From: Comamonas kerstersii | Lineage (GTDB): Bacteria > Pseudomonadota > Gammaproteobacteria > Burkholderiales > Burkholderiaceae_C | Assembly (NCBI RefSeq): GCF_008801935.1 | Contig: NZ_VZOT01000007.1 | Coordinates: 58,597-122,596 of the forward strand | Length of the DNA stretch: 64,000 bases | Reading direction: 5' to 3' | Shown here: positions 35,606-45,338 of the stretch, piece after piece | Layout of the letters: the number at the start of each line of letters is the position of its first letter | How positions within the stretch are numbered: position 1 is the stretch's first letter | Program-made: the position numbers and the translations under genes | Notes under the pieces: generated by a model | Told to the model about the DNA's origin: nothing | The model's database searches: none | The model's input: the letters and a program-made list of their open reading frames with translations, nothing else

Positions 35606-35862
35606 GTGGTCCCGCTCGTTTGAACAACAATCCTCTGTTGTTAAGCGAGATCCCTTCGGTCATGCAGCTTGCATTTTTGCAAACGGCAATGCTGCAAAGT
35701 AAGCCTCATCTGGGGTGGCTTGGCCGTGTGCCTGATGAGGTCGCTGTGCATTGCAGAACTGCAAGTATTGCGCGTAATCCCATTGCGTGCGGCACGCACG
35801 CTGTCATAGGCTTTGAGATAGATCTCCTCGTACTTGATGGAGCGCCACAGGCGCTGAGGGTG
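35606..35862 (-). mobile_element. IS3-family transposase (orfB) 3' remnant
   Basis: In reverse, RLWRSIKYEEIYLKAYDSV, a frameshift, then WDYAQYLQFCNAQRPHQAHG and TPDEAYFAALPF, stop at 35660. This is the DDE-domain end of an IS3-type transposase. The outer end near 35606-35625 contains the GAGCGGGACCACCTC-like terminus typical of these elements. The 5' part is missing and the frame is shifted once, so it is inactive. Confidence 0.75.
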
Positions 35863-36020
35863 TCCGAATTTTTGTGTAAACGGTTCGGACGTCAGTTCGC
35901 GGAGAGTCCGTCTCCAAACTCAATCGTAAACCGATTCAGAGCTGCCTTCCCATCTCGGATGGGCATCGTCCACTTGCGGCTGATGTTGTGCAGTGCCAAG
36001 TAAAACAGCTTGAGCAGTGC
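35863..36020 (-). mobile_element. IS256-family transposase 3' remnant with its terminal end
   Basis: The reverse frame from about 36020 to 35892 gives LLKLFYLALHNISRKWTMPI, then KAALNRFTIEFGD, the C-terminus of Mutator/IS256 transposases. It is followed by TTTACACAAAAATTCGGACA, a typical IS256-family end. It abuts the IS3 remnant, and its other side joins phage DNA. Confidence 0.75.
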
Positions 36021-36320
36021 CTCATCGCGTGGGGCGTGGCTGGCCTGCAGGCGCTGCAAGAGAGTATCGCAGCGCAAGGCCAACGCTCCGGTGTGCGCTG
36101 GGTCGATGCCTTGTCCTGCACCGTGCGGCCGGCGATCACGTACTGGTTCATGGGGCTGTACTGCGCCGCTAAAACTGCTGCGTTTGCCCTGGCGTGGCAG
36201 CAAGGCTTTAACCTTGCTGAATCAAGCTTACATATCTGGTCTGAGAGTGATCAAGCCATGTGGGCGGGGGTCTTGAACTTTTGGTTCCTCGGCCGTGTGC
36301 TGGAACGCAAAGGGCGCTGA
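36010..36320 (+). pseudogene. Phage membrane protein, N-terminally truncated
   Basis: About 100 residues with two to three membrane segments: RPAITYWFMGLYCAAKTAAF and an end AMWAGVLNFWFLGRVLERKG. Such proteins sit just before the endolysin in tailed-phage lysis regions and may be holin-like. The left end runs into IS256 sequence, so the natural start is lost. It is two bases from the endolysin. Confidence 0.55.
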
Positions 36321-36322
36321 GT

Positions 36323-36808
36323 ATGCAAGCGGATACGCAATCAGCAATCCAAGTGCCCAAAGCTGCAGTGGATCTCGCCAAACGGTTTGAGGGCTTCCAT
36401 CGGGTGCCCAAGCACGACCCTGCAAGGGCCTATCCGTACCTGTGTCCTGCGGGCTATTGGACGATCGGGTGGGGCCACTTGTGCAGCAAAGACCATCCGC
36501 CCATCGACCAAGCACAGGCCGAGATCTACCTCGAAGCCGACCTGCGCATTGCACTCAATGCCACTTTGAAATTCTGCCCAGTGCTGGCCACTGAGCCGGA
36601 GGCGCGGCTCGCGGCCATCGTTGACTTCACGTTCAACCTTGGCGTGGGGCGGTTGCAGACGTCGACGCTGCGCAGGCGCATTAACCAGCGGGACTGGTCT
36701 TCTGCTGGGCAGGAACTGCGGCGATGGGTCTATAGCGGTGGAAAAGTACTGCCGGGACTGGTCACACGGCGTGAGGCTGAAGCCGCTTGGCTGCTCAACG
36801 CCGCATGA
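36323..36808 (+). CDS. Phage endolysin, GH24 lysozyme
   Basis: A 161-residue T4-type/RrrD-like muramidase. The catalytic Glu lies in AKRFEGFHR and the Thr in YWTIGWGHLC; the helical core has DFTFNLGVGRLQTSTLRRRI, followed by GLVTRREAEAAWLL. No signal or SAR segment is seen, so it needs a holin. It stands alone after a truncated membrane gene, so it is a prophage remnant. It is convergent with degP. Confidence 0.85.
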   Translation: MQADTQSAIQVPKAAVDLAKRFEGFHRVPKHDPARAYPYLCPAGYWTIGWGHLCSKDHPPIDQAQAEIYLEADLRIALNATLKFCPVLATEPEARLAAIVDFTFNLGVGRLQTSTLRRRINQRDWSSAGQELRRWVYSGGKVLPGLVTRREAEAAWLLNAA

Positions 36809-36826
36809 ACCAGAGATTCAACTGAA

Positions 36827-37981
36827 TCAAATCCCGGGCTGCAACTCCACCTGCACCTCTCGCGATTTGCCGGCCCGATCCACGGACAAGACTACGACAT
36901 CGCCGACCTTCCTGTCGTCTAGCCGCGCGAGCAGCTTGGCCACATCGTCCGTTGCCTTGCCATCAACACCGATGATGCGGTCGCCGGGCACGATGCCTTG
37001 TGGGGTAATCTCGACCCCAGCGAGCCCGGCTTTGTGCGCTGCCGAGCCGGGGGTGACACGCAGCACGAACACGCCCTTGCTTCCCGTCAGCGCAAGCAGG
37101 CGCTGATTGAGCTGTTCGTCCACCTCGATGCCAAGCGCCGGGCGGATGTATCTGCCGGTCTTGATGAGTTGCGGCACTACCCGCATGACGGTGTCCACCG
37201 GCACGGCAAAACCGATCCCAGCCGAGGCGCCGGAGGGGCTGTAGATCGCCGTGTTGATGCCGATGAGGCGCCCGGCCGAATCGAGCAGGGGGCCACCCGA
37301 GTTGCCGGGGTTGATGGCGGCGTCGGTCTGAACCAGGTGATCAATGGCCGGGCCGCCCGCTTCTCCCGGTAACGAGCGGTCGAGCGCGGAGACGATGCCG
37401 GTGGTGAGCGTCCAGTCCAAGCCAAAGGGGTTGCCGATAGCAAACACCTTCTGTCCCACCTTGAGGTCGGCGCTGGTGCCGACCGGCACGGCAGGCGGGC
37501 GTTTGAAGCCGATGCCGATCTTGAGTACGGCGATGTCGTGTGCTGGGCTCGCCCCCACCAGTGCGGCCTGGTAGTCGCGGCCATCGGCGAGTTTGACGGT
37601 GGCTTCGGACGCGCCCTGGATAACGTGGAAATTGGTGACGACGTGGCCGGCGTCGTCCCAGATGAAGCCCGATCCCGTGCCACGAGGCACGGAGAAGACA
37701 TTGCGCGTCCAGACGTCGCGCACCAGCTGCGCGGTGGTGATGTAGACCACCGAGGCGCGTGATTTTTCGAACAGTTCGATGGTGGCCTGTTCGTCAGCGG
37801 CCAGATCGTCACGCGGCGTGACGGTGCGCTCAGCGGCTTGGCGCGGGCTGAACCAGGCTTCGATGGCGGGCAGGAACTGCCAGAACAGCATGAGTGCTGC
37901 AACGCACGCAGTGATGACGAGCCACCGCCGGACGAAATGATCAGGAGCTGGGCGTTGTGGGTAAGGACCGGGGGAAGACAT
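36827..37981 (-). CDS. degP: DegP/HtrA-type periplasmic serine protease of the TLQC/LHR island
   Basis: A 384-residue protein. It has one N-terminal membrane anchor (LVITACVAALMLFWQFLPAI), a trypsin-like domain with the triad His in VVTNFHVIQG, Asp in AHDIAVLKIG and Ser in NPGNSGGPL, and one C-terminal PDZ domain (VFVLRVTPGSAAHKAGLAGV). ATG 37981 with AAGGAG eight bases upstream is chosen over the longer frame to 38095. It degrades misfolded envelope proteins. It is the last gene of the island. Confidence 0.9.
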   Translation of the reverse strand: MSSPGPYPQRPAPDHFVRRWLVITACVAALMLFWQFLPAIEAWFSPRQAAERTVTPRDDLAADEQATIELFEKSRASVVYITTAQLVRDVWTRNVFSVPRGTGSGFIWDDAGHVVTNFHVIQGASEATVKLADGRDYQAALVGASPAHDIAVLKIGIGFKRPPAVPVGTSADLKVGQKVFAIGNPFGLDWTLTTGIVSALDRSLPGEAGGPAIDHLVQTDAAINPGNSGGPLLDSAGRLIGINTAIYSPSGASAGIGFAVPVDTVMRVVPQLIKTGRYIRPALGIEVDEQLNQRLLALTGSKGVFVLRVTPGSAAHKAGLAGVEITPQGIVPGDRIIGVDGKATDDVAKLLARLDDRKVGDVVVLSVDRAGKSREVQVELQPGI

Positions 37982-38126
37982 GACGGAGGCTCCTTTCGAG
38001 TGATTTAGCGCCAAAGGCCGCTCAGGCCCCGGCGTGGTGGGCACATCGGGGCGAACGACCTTGGCACGAGATAATCCGTTTGTGTTGATTTCCACGCAGA
38101 ACTGACCCGCAGCGCAGGCTAGTGGG

Positions 38127-38672
38127 TCACTTCTGGGAGGAAATCAACACCGTTTGGAACGGCAGGGTCTGCGATGGCTGAGACGTCAACTCCATCAGGC
38201 GCGCGATACGATCCTCTGCACGCCGTATGCGTGCGCAACCAAGACGGCTCGGGATTTCCCCAGCCGGGCAGACCATCCGTGAGAGCAATGGAGGCAAGGC
38301 GCCTGGAGCCGTTGGCAAAGGCATTGACATTGACGATGCCGCTGGGCACGTAGTGCGGCACCGGCGTTGCGGGCACACCGGCACGGACGGACAGCTCGCG
38401 CAACATGGCCCAAATCTCGGGGCTTCGTGCGGGTGCAGTGCCCGCGCGCGATACAGGCGCAGGGTCAGCGCCGACGCTGCTGCCGGCTCCAGCAGCAGCG
38501 CGCCTGCAACGGCAAACAGCGCGAGCCAAAAGCCGCCTTCGCCGAACAACAGGCTCCCCGCAGCGGTTGCAATCCCGACCAGGGTCAGGACCAGCAACCC
38601 CGTCTGCAGGCGGTTGAGCCGGCGATGTTGCAACAACGCCGCGCGCAGGTCACTGGGATGATGACGGGTCAT
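38127..38672 (-). pseudogene. htpX: HtpX-like M48 metalloprotease, internally deleted and frameshifted
   Basis: It starts at ATG 38672 with two membrane segments (LQTGLLVLTLVGIATAAGSL). The frame slips by one base in a four-base G run (38419-38422 on the plus strand); one more base restores HPHEAPEIWAMLRELS. The following SGIVNVNAFANGSRR is typical HtpX. After ALTDGL the region with HExxH is missing, and the sequence jumps to the C-terminal RAEDRIARLMEL. No active site remains. Confidence 0.8.
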
Positions 38673-39150
38673 GCTCAGATGTCTCGGCGGCGCGGCCGTC
38701 GCGCTCGCGCAGCAGCCAGTAGGTCGCACCCAGAGCCAGCGTGGCGCCTGCCAGCGCGGCTATCTTTGCGGGGCTCGCGTCGGAGTCGAGGATCACGAAC
38801 TTGCGGGAGAGTGCGATCAGCGCGATCAGGACCACCGTCTTGACCTGGATGATGCTTTCCTTACGCAGCGCCACGCGCACGATGGAATGCTTGAACTCCA
38901 TCGCGATCAAAAGCGTCATGATCATGCCGAACACGCTCTGGAATACCTTGTGGTCCAGGGGATTGAAAGCATCGAGAACCAGCAGCGTGAAGACGATGGC
39001 GATGAGCTGGAACAGCGACACCACGATGATGACGGCAATTACCGCCGACAGAACGAGGGCGACGACCTGCTCGAAGCGCTCGTAAAACGTCATCAACCGC
39101 CACTGGGAGCGTATCTCGTCAAGGGCCGTGTGGCCAGATTCTTTATGCAT
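38650..39150 (-). CDS. psiE: PsiE-like membrane protein of the TLQC/LHR island
   Basis: A 166-residue protein of the phosphate-starvation-inducible PsiE family, with four membrane helices (VVALVLSAVIAVIIVVSLFQ; VFGMIMTLLIAMEFKHSI; TVVLIALIALSRKFV; AALAGATLALGATYWLL). The molecular role is unknown. It is a regular member of transmissible heat-resistance loci. It overlaps the htpX remnant by 23 bases. Confidence 0.85.
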   Translation of the reverse strand: MHKESGHTALDEIRSQWRLMTFYERFEQVVALVLSAVIAVIIVVSLFQLIAIVFTLLVLDAFNPLDHKVFQSVFGMIMTLLIAMEFKHSIVRVALRKESIIQVKTVVLIALIALSRKFVILDSDASPAKIAALAGATLALGATYWLLRERDGRAAETSEHDPSSSQ

Positions 39151-39331
39151 AAGCGTTGCTCTCTTTCAATGAAACGTTAATGGAACGGGGAGTCCGAGAA
39201 GACGACTCGATTACACCTGGATTGCCGAGGCAATTGCGAAGCCACCCAGCGCATAATATCCTGCGCGCCCGTGGCGCCGCCGATGGGTGGATCAGCCTCT
39301 TGCACGTCAACCCTTTGTCCCATGCATGGCA

Positions 39332-40618
39332 TCAATCCGGCTTCTGGTCCGGCGGCAGCAATCCCAGCAGATCCGCCTGCAAATGTTGCAACTTGTCGAT
39401 GCCAGCCCTCAATGCCTCGACACGGCCGGCATTTTTCATTTCACTCAGGGTGTGCGCTAACTGCTGGATGCTCTGATGCAGGACATCGACCTGATCATCA
39501 GGATCCTTGCCGAAGAACGCAGGGCGGCCACTTTGATCCCGCCAGTATTGGAGTGCTTCGGGTTGAGGCGGCACTTGGGTCTTACCTGACAGATAGTCGA
39601 TCATCTGGGAAATCCAGACCCGGTGGTCGACGTATGTGAACGGCACGGGCAGCGCGGAGCGACTGTCAGGTTTGAATCCCTTCCAGGATAAGGGTACCTG
39701 CCAGGTGTGTAGCCATTGCTCGAATTCATGCGCCGGCATCGGATGCCCGATGGCATAACCCTGGCCCCACTCGCATCTCATACGCAGCAGCATTTCACCA
39801 TGCTGAATGGATTCGACTCCCTCCGCGATGCAGTTCCTGCCAAACGACCTTGCCAGTGCCAGTAGCGCATCCAGGATGGCGATATCGTCCGGATCCTCGA
39901 GCATGTCGCGTATAAAACCTTGGTCGATCTTGAGCAGGTGCGCGGGCAGGCGCTTCAGATAGGTCAGCGAGGAATAGCCGCTGCCGAAATCGTCGAGGGC
40001 AAAACGCAATCCCATCCTCTCGCACAGCGCCATCAACTGAGACACTTGAACGAAGTCCTCCACGGCGCTGGTTTCGAGGATTTCCAGTTCAAGGTCTTGC
40101 GGCTGGGCGCCGGGATGTCGTGACAACATACCCCGTAGATGCGTGATGAACCAAAACTTTAGCCGCAAGGCGAAGCTCTTCCGCGGATCTTCTGCGTGAG
40201 GTGACATCATGGATATAGCCGTGCCAGAGGATGCTCCCATCAGGCATGGCTTCAGGCAACGCCTCGCCTTCGACCCAGATCACCCGACCGTCTGGAAACT
40301 GCACCCGGTACTCGTCATGCCAAAGCGCGAGTGACTGCCCCGACGCCCGTATGGTTTCATGCACACGGTCGCGGTCTTCAGGATGGAGCGCAGCGAACAC
40401 AGGAGTGGCATCTTCAACAACATCCTCCGGTGTAACCCCGTATATTTCCTGTATCCTCGCGCTGGCATAAGGGAAGTGCGAGCTGCCGTCCGGACGAAGA
40501 CGGTATTGGTAAAGCATACCGGGAACGTGGCTGGCCAACTCTTCTCGCTGTCGGCGCATAACGTTCAGCGCCTGCTCGACCCTCTTGAGGTCGGTGATGT
40601 CCTCTACCGTCGCTGTGG
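39332..40618 (-). pseudogene. PAS-EAL signalling protein, deletion chimera
   Basis: The upstream frame has a PAS domain with PAC (VPGMLYQYRLRPDGSSHFPY, then IYGVTPEDV and GYIHDVTSRR). Near 40130-40150 the frame changes, and the second half of an EAL domain follows (LELEILETSAVEDF, DDFGSGYSSLTYLKRLPAHL, LKIDQGFIRDML, IAEGVES), with a conserved C-terminal tail. The GGDEF domain and the EAL-motif half are absent. It resembles island-borne cyclic-di-GMP sensors, but it cannot synthesise c-di-GMP and is probably dead. Confidence 0.75.
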
Positions 40619-40744
40619 TCAGCTCGATGGGTTCTCCGGTGAACAGCGGGTGCTGGCACCGCCCGCAATTGGGCTTCTCTGCCAACTTGTTGGCTGGCTC
40701 GCGATTGAGGGATTGGTAGTGTGGGCAGACGATATGAATGCTGT
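40619..40744 (-). pseudogene. Thioredoxin-2-like 5' fragment fused to the PAS frame
   Basis: In reverse the sequence reads EDSIHIVCPHYQSLNREPAN, then KLAEKPNCGRCQHPLFTGEP and IELTTA, the zinc-finger N-terminus of Trx2-type thioredoxins found in TLQC/LHR islands. It passes in frame into the PAS protein (VEDITDLKRVEQAL). The WCGPC active site is deleted. No start codon is present in this frame, and one zinc Cys is replaced (CPHY). Confidence 0.75.
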
Positions 40745-40746
40745 CC

Positions 40747-41418
40747 TCATGAGGTGGATCCTTGGGACACGGAGGAAGTAATGGCTCCGGCAGTTGGGCC
40801 GCTGTGACATGGGGATTCGAGCTGTAGCCCTTGCGTCAGTTGCCGGAAGCTGTATGCATCCGGCGTTTCCCGTGCGAGCAGTTCGCGCGCGCAGCGCTCC
40901 AGCACTTCTCGGTTAATTTCGATAATTCGGTATGCACGATCAAACACACCCATCACGATGTCACGGATGGCTTGGTCGATGCGTGCCTGGTCGAGGATTT
41001 CGGGGCGGTTGGTGGCGGCGAGGATGATCAACCCGACCGAGCTGTCGAAGCCGTCCATCTCTGTGAGCAGCTGGTTGAGGGTCTGCTCGCGCTCGTCGTG
41101 GCTGCCGACGCCGCGCGCATGAGCCCGGCGCAGCGCATCGACGAACTGCGCCCCGATGCCTTGGCTATCGAAGACGTACGAAGCCAGCGCAACGCTGTGC
41201 CGCGCCGATTCGATGGCAGCGAGCATGGCCGGGTAGGCCTGCTCGCCATCGATGAGCGGCTCGATGCGGTTGCCGCTGGTCAGCGACTGGCCGGTGGCGC
41301 GTCCCACCAGGTGCGCCAGGCCGGCAAGCGGCGGCGATACGGGCTCGGGCACCGTGGGCGAGAGGGTGACTGCCCATGTCAGCCGTTGGGGTCGGACACG
41401 ACAGCCCCCATCGCTCAA
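40747..41418 (-). pseudogene. Cardiolipin-synthase/FtsH deletion chimera
   Basis: A 223-codon frame built of three parts. First, the N-terminus of a phospholipase-D/cardiolipin-synthase-like protein ([20 protein letters not shown], then [20 protein letters not shown]). Second, from ARGVG, the AAA part of FtsH ([20 protein letters not shown], then [11 protein letters not shown]). Third, the FtsH C-terminus ([20 protein letters not shown]). The PLD HKD motif, the FtsH Walker motifs and HEAGH are all absent. The start overlaps the clpK stop as ATGA. Confidence 0.8.
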
Positions 41419-44264
41419 GATTCGCCGCCCGCTGACTTCTTCTTGCGCGCAGGCTTGCTCGCGTCGCTCGGCGGTGCCTTGGCCACGTTCGCGGCATCGG
41501 GCTTTTCAGGCTCGGCTGGCTTCGCAGGTGGCTCCTGGCGCTCGAAGACCACCCGTTCGGCCTTGTCGTCCCAGCGGGCGCTGGCGTGATCGCCCTTGCC
41601 GATACCGCCACCCAGCATCTCGCGCGCCAGTGCCGTCTCCAGCTCGCTGCGGATCAGCCGCTTGAGCTCACGCGCGCCGAACTCGGGCTTGTAGCCTTCC
41701 TCCGCGAAGTGATCGATCAAGGTCTGATCGAAGGTCAGCGTCACGCCCTGGCTGGCGGCGTTGCGGGTCACACGATCGAGCTGCAGGCCGACGATATGGC
41801 GGATCTCCTCCTTGCCCAGCGCATGGAAGACGATGATCTCGTCGATGCGGTTGAGGAACTCGGGGCGGAAGTGTCCGCGCAGCACATCCATCACCTCGGA
41901 CTTGGTCTTCTCGTATTCCTCACCGGCGGCGCCACCGGCCTTCAGCCGACGCTGGATGATGTCCGAGCCCAAGTTCGAGGTGGCGATGATGATGGTATTG
42001 GTGAAATCCACCACCCGGCCCTTGCCGTCGGTGAGCCGCCCGTCGTCGAACACCTGCAGCAGGATGTTGTAGACGTCAGGGTGAGCCTTCTCGATCTCGT
42101 CCAGCAGCAACACGCTGTAGGGCTTGCGACGCACCTTCTCGGTGAGCTGGCCGCCCTCGTCATAGCCCACATAACCCGGAGGCGCACCCACCAGGCGTGC
42201 CACGGTATGGCGTTCCCCGTACTCGGACATGTCGATGCGCAGCAGCGCACCTTCATCGCCATAGATGGACTCGGCCAGCGCCTTGGCGAGCTCGGTCTTG
42301 CCCACCCCGGTCGGGCCCAGGAACAGGAAGGTAGCCACCGGTTTGCTGCCTTCGCGTAAGCCCGCGCGAGACAGCCGCACGGCATCGGCCACGGCACGGA
42401 CCGCCTCGTCTTGTCCCACCAGGCGCTCGTGCAGCCGTTGTTCCAGGTGCAGCAGCTTTTCGCGCTCTTCCACCGTCAACTCGTTGACCGGAATGCCGGT
42501 CAGGCGCGAAACGATCTGGGCCACGTGTTCTGCCTTGACTTCGGCACTGCCGGAGGCCCGCTCCCGCTCCCAGCCCTCGATCAGCTTCTTGAGCTCGGCC
42601 TCCTTGGCCTCGATGCGCTTGCCGAGCTCGGCGGCCTTGTCGTACTGCTTGCGCGCGGCCACGTAATCCTGTTCACGCCGCAGCTGGTGCAGTTCGGACT
42701 CCAGCTCCTGCACGGCCACCGGCCGGGCCGTGGCCGACAGTTTCACGCGCGCGGCCGCTTGGTCGAGCAGGTCGATGGCCTTGTCAGGCAAAAAGCGGGC
42801 GGTGATGTAGCGGTCGGACAACTCAGCCGCCGCGATGATCGCATCCTCGGTGATGCTGACCTTGTGGTGCGCCTCGAAGGTGTCGCGCAGGCCGCGCAGG
42901 ATCATCATGGTCTGCGCTACCGTCGGCTCGGGCACCATCACCGGCTGGAAGCGACGCTCCAGCGCGGCGTCCTTCTCGATGTACTTCTGATACTCGTTGA
43001 GCGTGGTGGCGCCGATCAGGTTCAGTTCGCCGCGCGCCATCATCGGCTTGAACACGTTGGCCACGTCCAGCCCGCCTTCGCCGCCACCCTGGCCTGCACC
43101 GACGATGGTGTGCACCTCGTCGATGAAGAGAATCAGCTCGCCCTGGTGCTCGGTCACTTCCTTGAGCACCTTCTGCACGCGCTCCTCGAACTCGCCGCGG
43201 TACTTGGCGCCTGCCACCATGGCGTTGATGTTGAGTTCGACCAGACGCTTGTCGCGCAGCGTCTCGGGCACTTCGCCGGCGACCATCCGCTGCGCCAGTC
43301 CTTCGACAATGGCGGTCTTGCCGACGCCGGGCTCGCCGATCAGCACCGGGTTGTTTTTCTTGCGGCGGGCCAGCACCTCGATGGTGGTCTCGATCTCCTG
43401 CGCACGGCCGATGACCGGATCGAGTTTGCCCTCGCGCGCCATCTTGGTGAGGTCGCGCGAGTATTTATCCAGCTCGGGCGTGTTGGTCGGCGTCTCGGCG
43501 CGGCCATCCTCGGCCCCTTTGCCGACCACCTTGCTTACCTGCTGGCGTAGCGCTTGCGGCGTGAGGCCGTAACGGCGCAGCAGGTTGGCCGCCAAACCTT
43601 CGCCTTCCTCGGCGAGCCCGATCAGGAAATGCTCCGGCCCGACATAAGAGTGGCCGAGTTCGTTGGAGGCCACGAAAGCGCGGCTGAGCGCATCCTTCAC
43701 GCGCGGCGACACGCCGATCTCGCCCTCGAACGGCTTGTCCCCGCGCTTGGCCTCGGACTCGATCTGGCGCTTGAGGTCATCGACCTTGATCTTGAACTGC
43801 CCCAGGATGGTCTTGACCACGTCGCTGTCGGCCAGCGCCAGCAGCAGATGTTCGGTATCCACCTCGGAGCGGCCAAATTCGGCAGCGTGTTTGGCGGCCT
43901 CCTGCAGCAGGGCTTCCGACTGTTCGCTGATGCGGCTGGCCAAACCACTGCCGCGACGGCGCGGCGCACCCGAACCTGCGGCGGCGGGCTCGCCGAACGA
44001 GGCATCGACCACGTCATCGGTATCGGCGGCCATCGGCGTCGCGTCGTCGCCGATGCGGAAGAAGTCGCTGCCAAGGAAGTCTTCGAACAGGCCGCTGCGC
44101 GAGCCGAACAAGGCTTCCAGCGGCGAGACGGTGCGCTTTTGCTGGCGCACCAGTTGACGGTAATGGTCGTCACACAACAGCATGGTGCTGTGACGACCGT
44201 TGAGATTGGCTTCCACCCGCACGGTGGCGGGTTGGCCGCAGACCTGGCATTGTTTTCTGGCCAT
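41415..44264 (-). CDS. clpK: ClpK/ClpG-type disaggregase of the TLQC/LHR island
   Basis: A 949-residue AAA+ disaggregase. A distinctive N-terminal zinc-like motif (CQVCGQ, then [10 protein letters not shown]) precedes the Clp-N repeats. NBD1 has GEPGVGKT and [10 protein letters not shown], the middle coiled coil is shorter than in ClpB, and NBD2 has GPTGVGKT and [13 protein letters not shown]. The C-terminus is an extended Lys/Pro/Ala tail. It rescues heat-aggregated proteins without DnaK and confers strong heat resistance. ATG 44264 has AGGAG upstream. The frame is intact. Confidence 0.94.
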   Translation of the reverse strand: MARKQCQVCGQPATVRVEANLNGRHSTMLLCDDHYRQLVRQQKRTVSPLEALFGSRSGLFEDFLGSDFFRIGDDATPMAADTDDVVDASFGEPAAAGSGAPRRRGSGLASRISEQSEALLQEAAKHAAEFGRSEVDTEHLLLALADSDVVKTILGQFKIKVDDLKRQIESEAKRGDKPFEGEIGVSPRVKDALSRAFVASNELGHSYVGPEHFLIGLAEEGEGLAANLLRRYGLTPQALRQQVSKVVGKGAEDGRAETPTNTPELDKYSRDLTKMAREGKLDPVIGRAQEIETTIEVLARRKKNNPVLIGEPGVGKTAIVEGLAQRMVAGEVPETLRDKRLVELNINAMVAGAKYRGEFEERVQKVLKEVTEHQGELILFIDEVHTIVGAGQGGGEGGLDVANVFKPMMARGELNLIGATTLNEYQKYIEKDAALERRFQPVMVPEPTVAQTMMILRGLRDTFEAHHKVSITEDAIIAAAELSDRYITARFLPDKAIDLLDQAAARVKLSATARPVAVQELESELHQLRREQDYVAARKQYDKAAELGKRIEAKEAELKKLIEGWERERASGSAEVKAEHVAQIVSRLTGIPVNELTVEEREKLLHLEQRLHERLVGQDEAVRAVADAVRLSRAGLREGSKPVATFLFLGPTGVGKTELAKALAESIYGDEGALLRIDMSEYGERHTVARLVGAPPGYVGYDEGGQLTEKVRRKPYSVLLLDEIEKAHPDVYNILLQVFDDGRLTDGKGRVVDFTNTIIIATSNLGSDIIQRRLKAGGAAGEEYEKTKSEVMDVLRGHFRPEFLNRIDEIIVFHALGKEEIRHIVGLQLDRVTRNAASQGVTLTFDQTLIDHFAEEGYKPEFGARELKRLIRSELETALAREMLGGGIGKGDHASARWDDKAERVVFERQEPPAKPAEPEKPDAANVAKAPPSDASKPARKKKSAGGES

Positions 44265-44360
44265 GCTGATGCTCCTGAGAAGGATGAGGCGACGAGGCAT
44301 CGCGAGTCGCGACACCTCGTCTCGTGCTGGTTTTTTCTTGTGACGAACGAGCCGGCGACG

Positions 44361-44930
44361 TCAGCCGTTGATCGGAATCGAGCGTCCCTGCTTCGGCGCA
44401 CTGACCTCGCGCTTGTCGATCGTGACCGTGAGCACCCCGTTCTTGAACGATGCCTTGATCGAATCCTGGTTGGCGTCGTCAGGCAGGTTCAAGGCACGCT
44501 GAAAGCTGCCGTAGGAGCGCTCCACACGGTGGAAGCCACCTTCCTTTTTCTCCTGTTCCTGGCGCTTTTCGCCACGCACCACCAGCACGTCGTTGTCGAG
44601 GGTGATCTGGATGTCCTTTTCCTCGACACCGGGCACTTCCAGGGCGATCTTGTACTGCTTGTCGGTTTCCTGGATGTCCAGGGCCGGCTTCAGCATGCCC
44701 GACCAATCGGATGGCAGCCGCGGCATGGCCAGCGCCGGAAAACCGAAGCCCCGGAACGCATCATCGAACAGCCGATCGATCTCGCGATGCAGTTGCAGGA
44801 TGGGACTGACGGGACCGCCTGCCACCGGCAGGTCATTGCGCTGCACGGGCAGCGAGGCAGTGCTCTGTTGTTCTTCCTGCTCTTTCTTAAACCAATTCCA
44901 GGGAGCCAATTTCTTGAAATCAATATCCAT
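44361..44930 (-). CDS. hsp20: Small heat-shock protein Hsp20 of the TLQC/LHR island
   Basis: A 189-residue protein. It has an N-terminal arm with KLAPWNWFKKEQEEQ, an alpha-crystallin domain (about 80-180; ALDIQETDKQYKIALEVPGV, and GVLTVTI near the end) and a C-terminal IPI anchor. It holds unfolded proteins for ClpK. GGAGG lies six bases before ATG 44930. It is 96 bases upstream of clpK and 32 bases after the HTH gene. Confidence 0.93.
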   Translation of the reverse strand: MDIDFKKLAPWNWFKKEQEEQQSTASLPVQRNDLPVAGGPVSPILQLHREIDRLFDDAFRGFGFPALAMPRLPSDWSGMLKPALDIQETDKQYKIALEVPGVEEKDIQITLDNDVLVVRGEKRQEQEKKEGGFHRVERSYGSFQRALNLPDDANQDSIKASFKNGVLTVTIDKREVSAPKQGRSIPING

Positions 44931-44962
44931 GTCATACCTCCAGAAATCAATTGAAGACTCAC

Positions 44963-45244
44963 TCAATCCGTTTGCCCGCGGCTATGTACAGCGCGCCCTG
45001 GCGACACGGGATGTTCCGCTGACTTTCGCTGCTTATCTGTGCGTATCACCTCCTTCTTTCTGCCTGCTTGGATCTGATCATTGATCCATCGATCGATTTC
45101 ACTTTGACGAAACCGCCACGTCCCGCCCACCTTGAAGGCCGGAATTTCCCCGTTCGCGGCGAGCCGGTAAAGCGTCCGCTTGCCGACTTTCAAGTAGGCA
45201 GTCAACTCGTCGAGTGTGAAGATCGCCTGCTGGCGCGCTGTCAT
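44963..45244 (-). CDS. Excisionase/BldC-type HTH protein, first gene of the TLQC/LHR island
   Basis: A 93-residue protein with a MerR-like helix-turn-helix (LDELTAYLKVGKRTLYRLAA, then GEIPAFKVGGTWRFRQSEID). The same type of gene opens known TLQC/LHR loci. It probably regulates the island by binding upstream. The start ATG 45244 is preceded by an eight-base G run acting as ribosome site. Confidence 0.82.
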   Translation of the reverse strand: MTARQQAIFTLDELTAYLKVGKRTLYRLAANGEIPAFKVGGTWRFRQSEIDRWINDQIQAGRKKEVIRTDKQRKSAEHPVSPGRAVHSRGQTD

Positions 45245-45245
45245 A

Positions 45246-45314
45246 CCCCCCCCAAAAAAAAAGTTCCGTCGTCACGCGGCCTCGCTCGAGGAAATTCTTG
45301 CAAGACTTTGCAAG
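45246..45314 (-). promoter_or_regulatory. Upstream region of the TLQC/LHR operon: homopolymers and palindrome
   Basis: On the coding strand ten T (plus-strand A10 at 45254-45263) and eight G (plus-strand C8 at 45246-45253) directly precede the ATG. Further up, CTTGCAAGACTTTGCAAG (45297-45314) has inverted arms CTTGCAA and TTGCAAG. A CTTGAC box near 45340 could be a -35 element. No confident sigma32 promoter can be drawn. Confidence 0.45.
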
Positions 45315-45338
45315 ATATTGCGCCAAACATGCCGAAAG

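Noticed and set aside
35620..36003. A 127-codon plus-strand gene upstream of bcsB
   Set aside because: The reverse strand carries recognisable IS3 and IS256 transposase ends over the same bases.
43554..44954. A 466-codon plus-strand frame opposite clpK and hsp20
   Set aside because: Both opposite genes are intact and well conserved; the frame is a codon-bias shadow.
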